Below, piece after piece: positions 57,278 to 64,000 of a stretch of DNA of 64,000 bases; positions within the stretch are counted from its first letter, which is position 1, and every line of letters begins with the position of its first letter. The stretch comes from Gammaproteobacteria bacterium (GTDB lineage Bacteria > Pseudomonadota > Gammaproteobacteria > Ga0077536): contig JAJFJQ010000028.1 in assembly GCA_021773835.1 (NCBI GenBank), positions 372,001 to 436,000 on the forward strand, given 5' to 3'. The position numbers were made by a program, and so were the translations under genes. The notes under the pieces were generated by a model. That model made no database searches. It worked only from the letters and a program-made list of their open reading frames with translations, and was not told the origin of the DNA.

Positions 57278-59635
57278 ATGTTGAGGATCACTGGATATAG
57301 CGATAAATACTCGGTTTGCCCGGGAGATGAAATTCGCTTCTATGTCAATTCGGAAAAGAACGAGGCGTACAACGCCGATATCGTGCGTTTAATCCACGGG
57401 GATACAAACCCGGAAGGTCCTGGCTTCAAAGAAAAGTTGGTACGTGCCGCATGTAATAAACGCTATAAGGGCCGCAATCAAAAAATCCATGGTGGTTCCT
57501 ACATCGTGGTCCCCGCCGACCATCGCATGGACAACGAAAGCTTCACGCTTCAGGCGTTTATTTTTCCGACGACGCCGGATAAAGGCGTGCAAGGTATCGT
57601 AACGAAGTGGCTCGACACTCGCGGCAGCGGTTATGGGTTGTTCATCGACGCCGATGGTTGCCTCGCGTGCTGGATCGGTAACGGCGACGGTCGCATTGTG
57701 AAGGTCTCGAGCGGTAAAAAACTGCTACGCAAAGTGTGGTATCTCGCTGCGGCCAGTTATGACGCGAAGGCGGGGCGCTTACGTCTTTATCAACAACCAG
57801 TCGTGACCTCCGCGAACGGTGGCCTCGGCATGAGTCTGTTGCATCCGGCGTCCGAAACGAACGCAACGGTATCGAAGCCGTGCAAAACTAAACCGGCGAC
57901 GAATAAAGCGCCGTTACTTATTGCGGCTGCAACCAAGGTTGCCGGATCGGGCCGGACAATCTTCGGTGCGCATTACAAAGAGGCGGCAGAGCCGGTTGAA
58001 TTACCGGAACAATGTCTAACCTATAACGGCAAGATCGATCGTCCACGGGTATCCAATCGGTCACTCGGCAAAGACGAGATAGATGCGCTCGCGCGCGGCT
58101 TCAAGGGTTGCGAGGCGAACCTTCGACGCGCGGTGGTCGGCGCTTGGGATTTCCACGAAAACATCACCGACAATATCGCCTCGACCTATGTCATCGATAC
58201 CTCGCCGAATGGACTGAATGGTCACACCATCAATCTTCCAAACCGAGGTATGACCGGCTACAACTGGACCGGTGACGACATCGTCTACCATCACATCGCC
58301 AATGAGTATGGCGCGATTCATTTTCATGACGATGACATCGACGATGCGCGTTGGGATGTCGATTTCAGTTACACAATCCCGAAGAATCTGAAGAGCGGGG
58401 TCTATGCGGCGCGATTGCGCATCGGCGGAAAGGAATCTCCCGAGACCGAGGACTATGTGCCGTTCTTCGTGCGGCCGCCCCGGGGTAAGACCACGGCCGA
58501 TATTGCCTTGATCATCCCAACCAATAGTTACATGGCCTACTCCAATGACAACCTGGCGACAAACTCGGTCGTGGCTCAGTTATTAGCCGGTAAGGTGCCA
58601 TTGATGCAGGCCTCCGATCTGTATCTCAATGAACACCGCGAATATGGCCTGTCGACATATTCCTGCCATTCCGATGGGCACGGGGTTAGCATTTCGTCGC
58701 GCTTGCGGCCGATCTTAAACATGCGACCGAAATATCGACACTGGTTGTCGCCGTCGTTGTGGCAGCTCAACGCGGATCTCCATCTGACCGATTGGTTGGA
58801 AGAGAAAAACTTCAACTTCGATGTGCATACCGATGAGGATCTCGATCGCGAAGGGGTCGATTTGCTGAACCGTTATAAAGTGGTTTTGACCGGTTCGCAC
58901 CCAGAATATTCGTCGGAGAAGATGATCGACGCCTATGAGGCCTATCAACAGCAAGGCGGTCGCTGGTTATACCTCGGTGCCGATGGCTTCTATTGGGCCA
59001 GCCAATATCACCCGGATAACGGCAATATCATTGAGGTACGCAAAGGCGAGGCTGGTACTCGGGCGTGGACCGCGAACCCCGGCGAGTACAACAATGCCTT
59101 CGATGGTAAATACGGCGGCATGTGGCGCGCACGCGGTCGGATCCCGAGCAAGACTTGCGGGTTGACGTTTACCGCCTATGGCTTCGATGTGTCTTCCTAC
59201 TACCAACGCGAGCCGGACTCCTTGTTGCCTGAATGTAAGTGGATGTTCAAAGGCATCAAGGACGACGAGGTCATCGGTGACTTCGGACTTGTTGGCGGCG
59301 GCGCCGCCGGGCTCGAACTCGATCGTTACGACTTGGAGTTCGGTACACCACACAACGCCTATCTGCTAGCGCGTTCCGAGGGCCATACGGACCTGATGTT
59401 GCAGGTGAACGAAGAGATCCATTTCATCGTGCGCGGCTACTATGGCGGCGGTGATGAAAACCCGATGATCCGGGCGGACATGATCTACTACAAGACGCCG
59501 AACGATGGCGCGGTATTCGCCCCGGGATCGCTAGCGTGGTGTGGCAGCTTGTCGCACAACAATTATCGCAACAACGTCTCGAAGCTGATGGAAAACGTGA
59601 TCAAGGGCTTTTTGAAACCCGGTACTCTGCCGTAA
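57278..59635 (+). CDS. N,N-dimethylformamidase large-subunit family protein
   Basis: 785 residues, close to the 762 of Paracoccus DMFase. The N-terminal half is a concanavalin/LamG-like sandwich (about 70-290, with FTLQAFIFPTTP and GLFIDADGCLACWIG). The C-terminal half carries the catalytic domain: PTNSYMAYSND (Tyr421), GLSTYSCHSDG (Tyr461) and GSHPEYSSEKM (Glu543). The Tyr-Tyr-Glu spacing agrees with the iron ligands reported for DMFase (122 residues from first to last). It would hydrolyse a small amide; dimethylformamide itself is only one possibility. Ribosome site GGGAGAG. Confidence 0.85.
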   Translation: MLRITGYSDKYSVCPGDEIRFYVNSEKNEAYNADIVRLIHGDTNPEGPGFKEKLVRAACNKRYKGRNQKIHGGSYIVVPADHRMDNESFTLQAFIFPTTPDKGVQGIVTKWLDTRGSGYGLFIDADGCLACWIGNGDGRIVKVSSGKKLLRKVWYLAAASYDAKAGRLRLYQQPVVTSANGGLGMSLLHPASETNATVSKPCKTKPATNKAPLLIAAATKVAGSGRTIFGAHYKEAAEPVELPEQCLTYNGKIDRPRVSNRSLGKDEIDALARGFKGCEANLRRAVVGAWDFHENITDNIASTYVIDTSPNGLNGHTINLPNRGMTGYNWTGDDIVYHHIANEYGAIHFHDDDIDDARWDVDFSYTIPKNLKSGVYAARLRIGGKESPETEDYVPFFVRPPRGKTTADIALIIPTNSYMAYSNDNLATNSVVAQLLAGKVPLMQASDLYLNEHREYGLSTYSCHSDGHGVSISSRLRPILNMRPKYRHWLSPSLWQLNADLHLTDWLEEKNFNFDVHTDEDLDREGVDLLNRYKVVLTGSHPEYSSEKMIDAYEAYQQQGGRWLYLGADGFYWASQYHPDNGNIIEVRKGEAGTRAWTANPGEYNNAFDGKYGGMWRARGRIPSKTCGLTFTAYGFDVSSYYQREPDSLLPECKWMFKGIKDDEVIGDFGLVGGGAAGLELDRYDLEFGTPHNAYLLARSEGHTDLMLQVNEEIHFIVRGYYGGGDENPMIRADMIYYKTPNDGAVFAPGSLAWCGSLSHNNYRNNVSKLMENVIKGFLKPGTLP

Positions 59636-59648
59636 GCAATCAACGGTA

Positions 59649-59680
59649 CCGAGTGCTTGAGCAGTTGTTCAAGTACTCGG
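59649..59680 (+). terminator. Strong hairpin after the large-subunit gene
   Basis: CCGAGTGCTTGA and TCAAGTACTCGG form a 12-pair stem with one G-T pair and an 8-base loop, 13 bases after the stop codon. No T-run follows, so it is not a classical terminator. It could be a weak terminator or an mRNA end-stabilising or processing site separating the two amidase genes from the third. Confidence 0.4.
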
Positions 59681-59708
59681 GCGTTCGTTAATCGATCTCA
59701 TAGCCCTA

Positions 59709-60206
59709 ATGAATACCCGCGATAAATCCCGCAGTTCCCGCATGCCACTAACCGGTGCACCGCCCGGGAAACATCAGATGCCAACCAGCGCAGAGGCGAT
59801 GTCGGCAATGGAAGGCCGCTTGCTGGGTGGCTTGGATCTGGAAAAGTTGAGCGACTTGGCCGAAGTCTTATTCGCCTTGAACAACTACCGGATCGGTCCG
59901 ATCCCGGGATTCTACGTTGCCATCGAAGTGACCCCCGGAATGGAATGGTGTGTGGGTCAACTCTGTGCGGACCGCGCCAAACCGCTTAAGGTATTCGATA
60001 AACGGATCTACAAAAAACCTGAAACCGCGCAACGTGCGGCCGAGCGCATGCGGGCGAAGGATTTAGACGCAATGGCTGCCGCAACGACGACAAGAAAGGT
60101 CGTGAAAAAAAAGGCGGCCAAGAAAACGCTCGCTAAGAAGCAAGCGAGTACGACACGAGCTGCGGCAAAGAAGAAAAAGGCGAAGCGGAATTCGACAACT
60201 TTTTAA
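59709..60206 (+). CDS. Small-subunit-like protein with lysine/alanine-rich tail
   Basis: 165 residues. The core (about 44-120: DLAEVLFAL, GFYVAIEV, WCVG, KPLKVFDK at 91-98) resembles the small amidase subunit encoded at 56787, including the shared KPLK and the same order of strands and helices. The tail (121-165) is Lys/Ala/Thr-rich with 13 lysines between 130 and 159, like histone H1-type tails. It could be a third subunit with an RNA/DNA- or membrane-binding tail. No good ribosome site precedes the ATG at 59709; later ATGs in frame are possible. Confidence 0.6.
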   Translation: MNTRDKSRSSRMPLTGAPPGKHQMPTSAEAMSAMEGRLLGGLDLEKLSDLAEVLFALNNYRIGPIPGFYVAIEVTPGMEWCVGQLCADRAKPLKVFDKRIYKKPETAQRAAERMRAKDLDAMAAATTTRKVVKKKAAKKTLAKKQASTTRAAAKKKKAKRNSTTF

Positions 60207-60772
60207 CTTGGTTACGAGCGATCGGCCAAGGTCTAATTGTAAAATTCGGCACCCGATCCTATGGTTAGTGTCATATTTACTTCCGGTAACGATGTTCACA
60301 GCGGACAGTCAGCCGATGGAGATATGATGGGGTGACGGGCTAAAAGCGGCCAACTACGGACGGTCAGCGTTGAATCGAATACTGGCGGCGATGGACGTCG
60401 AGCTTTACCGTAATCCTGCGATTAAGTAGTTAACTGGGCAGTATTCCGTCGCTTTCAGATTCGTTTCAGCCGCGTCGCATCGAGCACGTCATAGAATTGT
60501 GCACGACCGTGTTCGTAGGTATCGCGTACTTTGGTTAACAGCTGCGTGCGAGTAGCACGGCATCTTCGGAAAACGTGGTCTGTCCCCTTCAGACCAATTC
60601 TGGATAAATAAATGTTTGAAGGAGGTAGTTCAGGGAGGAGCCTGATCAACCGTAATCTGAAACAGTTGCGGTGGCGTCCAAACAATTGCTGCTCGCTGGA
60701 TGTTCACGGTAAAGTGGTAGGAGAAAGGGTGTTTATTCTATTTATACTCGAATCGAGGAGTTAGATTGAACT
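60207..60772. other. Non-coding region with a decayed mobile-element scar
   Basis: About 570 bases. A minus-strand open piece (60455-60550) has no recognised family, and the scar at 60565-60600 is listed separately. A plus-strand promoter for the next gene is likely near 60730-60770 (GGTGTTTATTCTATTTATACTCG is AT-rich), but I cannot place it. Confidence 0.4.
60565..60600 (-). repeat. REP/Y1-transposase-type scar sequence
   Basis: Read on the minus strand this gives AAGGGGACAGACCACGTTTT, a word common next to REP-associated tyrosine transposase genes in gammaproteobacteria. It shares AAGGGGAC with the repeat at 50043. No transposase frame is visible nearby, so it is an old remnant. Confidence 0.45.
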
Positions 60773-61546
60773 ATGGACGAACTATACGTCATGATCTTCG
60801 TCATAGTTCTTTGTGCACTCGTGGCGCTCTACGTCCGCCATCAAGAAAAGAAACGAATTAGTGAACTCAACGACTATGCTGTGAAATTGGGGTTGAGCTT
60901 AGATCCTGGTATCTACGATGACTATGCTCGGTTCGAGCGGCTCCAGGCTTTCGACGACGTATTTGGGATGACTGGCATGTCCTCGTCAGTTCGACCGAAG
61001 GACAGCCTCACTGATACTTCTAGTAAGGCTCGAAAATGGATTGCCTGGCTTGGCCTAGATTCTTCAATGGCAAAAAATACGCTGTCGGGTAGCTACACAG
61101 TGTCGGGTCAAACTCTCGATATTTTTGCGGGATACCACTATGTGAGTCGGCAAAACGATACAGTTGGCTGTCCCTATGCGATGGTGCGCCTGGCGGGTGT
61201 CGACATGCCAAGGTTAATCATTCGGGAGGAGGAGATACATCATAAATTCATGGATGATGTCGACTTCACAGGTCATGCCTGCGCAGAAAAGTTTAGCAAA
61301 CGTTTTTTTGTCCGATGTGAGCGCGAAGAATTTGCGCGAGGATGGATACAACCGGTGCTAATGGAAGTGTTGCTTGCAACAAAACGCATGAACTGGCTGG
61401 AATTTGTAGACGACACCGTATGTCTTTATCACGAGCCCTTGGGAAGCAGAGAAAGCAGGCGAAATTCCACCGGCATAACGACGCTGGTAGAACAGGTAGA
61501 GTTGATGGAGCAAGTGGTGGCTGCGCTGCCGAAAAGAAAGCAATAG
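60773..61546 (+). CDS. Membrane-anchored protein of unknown function
   Basis: 257 residues: one N-terminal membrane helix (about 4-22) with a basic following segment (RHQEKKR), then a soluble, probably cytoplasmic domain with no motif I recognise. The pattern YTVSGQTLDIFAGYHYV and a later EFVDDTVCLYHEPLG recall domains that sense or modify small ligands, but no family can be named. Start is the second codon region ATG 60773 after AACT; ribosome site GAGGAG. Confidence 0.65.
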   Translation: MDELYVMIFVIVLCALVALYVRHQEKKRISELNDYAVKLGLSLDPGIYDDYARFERLQAFDDVFGMTGMSSSVRPKDSLTDTSSKARKWIAWLGLDSSMAKNTLSGSYTVSGQTLDIFAGYHYVSRQNDTVGCPYAMVRLAGVDMPRLIIREEEIHHKFMDDVDFTGHACAEKFSKRFFVRCEREEFARGWIQPVLMEVLLATKRMNWLEFVDDTVCLYHEPLGSRESRRNSTGITTLVEQVELMEQVVAALPKRKQ

Positions 61547-61674
61547 AGAAAAAGCGGGTGGGGTTAGCGCTAGAATTACAGGGCCGCATTTATGTTCTAC
61601 CGGGAACGACCAATACCTCACGCTTAATATTAAAAATAAACGCGTACCCTCTATTCCTTGAACCAGTTAATGAT
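61547..61674. other. Short gap
   Basis: Nothing supported. Plus-strand frames here are not linked to a start with a ribosome site. Confidence 0.3.
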
Positions 61675-61977
61675 CTACTGATGCACCCGGGGGTCCCAGA
61701 GAAGGTCAAAACGGTGTTTTTGGTGAAATGCCCTACAGTTCTCTAGCTTGATATGCAATTTTCGAAGATCGTCCTCGTGGGCGTCGACGGCGCTGTCCAC
61801 GCGTACCAACATATCACCGAGTAAATATCCCAATCTGTCATCTTCGTCGTGGCCTATCGTGGCGGCGGCGAACGCAGACGAACGTATCGCCGAGCGGCGG
61901 TTTGGGGCACATAAGAGGCGGTCGCAGCCACTGCATACGAACGTCCGCTTTTCCGCTGACGCCAAATGCTGGTGCAT
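61675..61977 (-). CDS. Possible small zinc-ribbon-like protein, unknown
   Basis: 100-codon open frame with CSGCDRLLC (three Cys in a CxxC-x4-C pattern) and a charged helical second half (HEDDLRKLHIKLENCRAFHQKH). It follows the glutathione transferase-like gene by 9 bases on the same strand. No family recognised and no ribosome site stands out, so it may be spurious. Confidence 0.3.
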   Translation of the reverse strand: MHQHLASAEKRTFVCSGCDRLLCAPNRRSAIRSSAFAAATIGHDEDDRLGYLLGDMLVRVDSAVDAHEDDLRKLHIKLENCRAFHQKHRFDLLWDPRVHQ

Positions 61978-61986
61978 ATTTACTTG

Positions 61987-63000
61987 TCACAGTCTGTAAG
62001 ATTCCGGTGCCGGCTTCTGCAGAGTAAAGCATTCGTGTAAGCCTTTTTCCTCAAGCCAATCGATGACCTCGCTGTGATCGTTCGGTGCAAGTTGCCCGAT
62101 GTGTGCAATCACCATTTGTCGAGACCGTTCTGGGTAGGGGCGACAAAGATAGCTAACCGGTTCGCCGTAGGTATCTGCCACGAACGCCTTATCGCCGTTG
62201 GCGAGCGCTGCCTGATTCCCGAGAACAAACGGTTTGTATGCATCACGGGCGAGTTTAAGCATGGTTTGCGCAAATGGCGTGCTGTCAGGAAAGCTTGCCC
62301 ACTCGCCACGGGATCCGTTATCGGTCGAGACAGGCTCATTCCATTCTAATACCTTAGAGAATGCGCTCAGATCAGGGATGGGGTCTCGGTTCGTATGGCC
62401 TTGCAGGCCACCGATTAGCGCGGCGTCAACGGCACACGGGCGATCACCAAGACTGTACGCCGTATTGTTTAGTTGGCCGTTAAGTGCGTCGAGCAGGTTG
62501 ACGTATTCGCGCTCGGCGGCGACTTGCTGCGATGGATCCTCAGTACCGGTTGCGCGGCATGCTCGCGGTCCCCATTGCGCTAACGGATATTGCCGGGCCT
62601 CTTCGATCGAGACCTCTCGCTCCAGCAGTTCACTCACCACCGCCTGGGTGTTCTCATCGTAGTGCCAGCGGTAGTGAACCATCACCCGGGCCACCCATTC
62701 GTCTAGTACTTCTTCAACGATATGTACCAGCACGCCGAGTGGTCCCGGTGGAAACAGGCGCCGGTGCGTAAAGCGTGAATCCAGAAGCATCATTATTGGT
62801 GTGGTATCTGCCAACATCCAATTCTCTGGCGTTCGGAGAACCGGTATTTGGTGCGTTCCAGCCCGTTGTTCGATCGTCTCACGGTTCTCGTCGCGCTTGC
62901 GCTCGATAGAAAAATCGGCGCCATAGAACTGCATCGCGGCCTCGAGCTTGCGCGTGAATAGACTGATAGGACTACCAAATATCGTGTAGTCAAATTCCAT
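61987..63000 (-). CDS. Glutathione S-transferase-like protein, long
   Basis: 337 residues. The N-terminal thioredoxin-like domain (about 1-80: FTRKLEAAMQFYG, TGTHQIPVL-like HQIPVLRTP with cis-Pro) and a helical C-terminal domain (about 100-240) follow GST architecture, but about 100 residues are added at the end (PYPERSRQMVIAHIGQLAPNDHSEVIDWLEEKGL). No Ser/Tyr/Cys active residue stands out. Starts at ATG 63000; a TTG at 63006 is possible. Substrate unknown. Confidence 0.8.
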   Translation of the reverse strand: MEFDYTIFGSPISLFTRKLEAAMQFYGADFSIERKRDENRETIEQRAGTHQIPVLRTPENWMLADTTPIMMLLDSRFTHRRLFPPGPLGVLVHIVEEVLDEWVARVMVHYRWHYDENTQAVVSELLEREVSIEEARQYPLAQWGPRACRATGTEDPSQQVAAEREYVNLLDALNGQLNNTAYSLGDRPCAVDAALIGGLQGHTNRDPIPDLSAFSKVLEWNEPVSTDNGSRGEWASFPDSTPFAQTMLKLARDAYKPFVLGNQAALANGDKAFVADTYGEPVSYLCRPYPERSRQMVIAHIGQLAPNDHSEVIDWLEEKGLHECFTLQKPAPESYRL

Positions 63001-63042
63001 TATCAATATCGATCCCGCCAGCTGTCGCTATATTGAAGCCGG

Positions 63043-64000
63043 TTATTTAAAAGGGTAGACAAGTTGTTTGGTAAAGCCATCGGGCGGTGGCGAATCGAAC
63101 ACGCCGTAGCTTGTCGGCCACATCGTGGATGGCAGTTTAAACGTCCCTAGTAGCATATCGATCACGGGCAGGTGGACGGCGTAGTTAGTATTCGCATACT
63201 GCGGGTCGTCACTATGGTGCCAGTGATGATATTGCGGTGTGACGATCAAATACTTCAAAAACCCAAAGTCCCAATTTACATTGGCGTGCACGAACACCGC
63301 TTGCACCCCGATGATTACGACGTATACGTTTAAAGCCTCGACTGAAAAACCGACCAAGTACAAAGGTACGACGACCGCAGTGCGCGTCAGTAATGATTCG
63401 ACAAAGTGCGTCCGTGATCCTGCGAGCCAATCTAAATGCTCGCTTGAATGGTGAATAGCGTGAAATTTCCACAACCAGGACACTTCGTGATACCACTTAT
63501 GCGTGACGGCCTGAAAAAAATCTGCAACAAGTACACAACAAAATATCTGTACAACGGTCGGCAACGCTTTGGCGAATTGCTGGACGGATTGAATCTGCGC
63601 CCACCCCAGAAGGTCCTGGTGTATATAGTTAGTGAATAGCAAATAGAACTGAATTAGCAGGTGACTGATGAAAAAGTACACGAGATCAGTGCGCCAATGC
63701 GGTCTTAGCACCTGCAATGGCTTTTGTGCGAAGGCCTTTTCGAGGGGAATGAAAATCAGCATCGAAAATATCAACGCGAGAACAAACCAATCCACGCCAA
63801 ACGATATATGAGTTGGATTAACCGCGCGTTCTTGTACCTGGAAGGCGCCTAGCAACACCGCAATAAATGCGCTCGTGACCCCGGCCAAGGCGAGCTTTTT
63901 TTCTGGGTTTAAGATGTAGCTGACGATGCCAAGCAGAAATGCAACGAATATGGCGCCCCACAGAAGGTTGCGAACAAACTCGAACGAATAAAGGTTCGCG
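63043..64000 (-). CDS. Sterol desaturase / fatty acid hydroxylase family protein, 5' end outside the window
   Basis: Membrane di-iron hydroxylase with the family's His clusters: HKWYHEVSWLWKFHAIHHSSEHLDW and HANVNWDFGFLKYLIVTPQYHHWHH. Several membrane helices. The frame is open to the right edge: upstream of the apparent TTG at 63888 it reads on as a hydrophobic segment (FVRNLLWGAIFVAFLLGIVSYIL), so the true start lies beyond 64000. It would hydroxylate or desaturate a lipid; relatives act on sterols, carotenoids or fatty acids. Confidence 0.88.
   Translation of the reverse strand, partial: ANLYSFEFVRNLLWGAIFVAFLLGIVSYILNPEKKLALAGVTSAFIAVLLGAFQVQERAVNPTHISFGVDWFVLALIFSMLIFIPLEKAFAQKPLQVLRPHWRTDLVYFFISHLLIQFYLLFTNYIHQDLLGWAQIQSVQQFAKALPTVVQIFCCVLVADFFQAVTHKWYHEVSWLWKFHAIHHSSEHLDWLAGSRTHFVESLLTRTAVVVPLYLVGFSVEALNVYVVIIGVQAVFVHANVNWDFGFLKYLIVTPQYHHWHHSDDPQYANTNYAVHLPVIDMLLGTFKLPSTMWPTSYGVFDSPPPDGFTKQLVYPFK

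Noticed and set aside
59649-59680. Classical Rho-independent terminator
   Set aside because: The stem is strong but no T-run follows; reported only as a hairpin with low confidence.
60455-60685. 76-codon minus-strand frame in the scar region
   Set aside because: Contains the scar word itself, has no family match and no ribosome site; likely decayed sequence.

Overview
The window is a chromosomal segment of a gammaproteobacterium of moderately high GC content. Three blocks match gene orders known from Pseudomonas and relatives: algC-argB-slmA / pyrE-exoIII (the crc locus); DUF4426-metW-metX-yggT-proC-yggS divergent from pilT-pilU; and tonB-yqgE-ruvX-pyrR-pyrB-pyrC' next to gshB, followed by hemC-hemD-hemX-hemY. 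It is not a plain Pseudomonas: the exonuclease at the crc locus keeps its catalytic residues, there are three retraction ATPases in a row, and the pyr operon carries an extra PyrK-like flavoprotein and a TrmB-like methyltransferase. No replicon genes, CRISPR array, rRNA or intact insertion sequence was seen.

Layout. 1-7.1 kb: sugar phosphate, arginine and pyrimidine genes, SlmA, exonuclease. 7.1-11.1 kb (minus): methionine (metX, metW), proline (proC), YggT, PLP-binding YggS. 11.3-15.5 kb (plus): PilT, PilU, a second PilU-type ATPase, a catalytically dead alkyltransferase-like protein, an anchored glutaredoxin-like protein. 15.5-23.2 kb (minus): gshB, tonB, yqgE and a tightly overlapping pyrimidine operon. 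23.2-27.4 kb (plus): haem operon. 27.4-43 kb: orphan ParA, phosphoribulokinase, MsbA, the MoxR/DUF58/TgpA trio, soluble transhydrogenase, PmbA, UvrD, a TRAP-type binding lipoprotein, a dihaem cytochrome c5. 43.1 kb: tRNA-Arg(CCG). 43.2-47.4 kb: a surface-polysaccharide-like cluster with three methyltransferases and a family 9 glycosyltransferase.

The accessory part is 47.4-64 kb: an AT-rich island, a short leader ORF and an outer-membrane barrel paired with an AhpD-like protein; a zinc-type TonB receptor module bracketed by two divergent direct repeats; Uup, DUF3465 and PaiB-like genes; a dimethylformamidase-like locus; a decayed REP/transposase-like scar; unknown proteins; a glutathione transferase-like protein; and a sterol-desaturase family gene that runs off the right edge.

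The most unusual system is the dimethylformamidase-like locus (56.8-60.2 kb). A small subunit and a large subunit whose putative iron ligands (Tyr, Tyr, Glu) appear conserved are followed by a third gene. Its core resembles a second small subunit, and its C-terminal tail is lysine/alanine-rich like that of histone H1. A palindrome resembling a CRP site and a strong hairpin lie between these genes.
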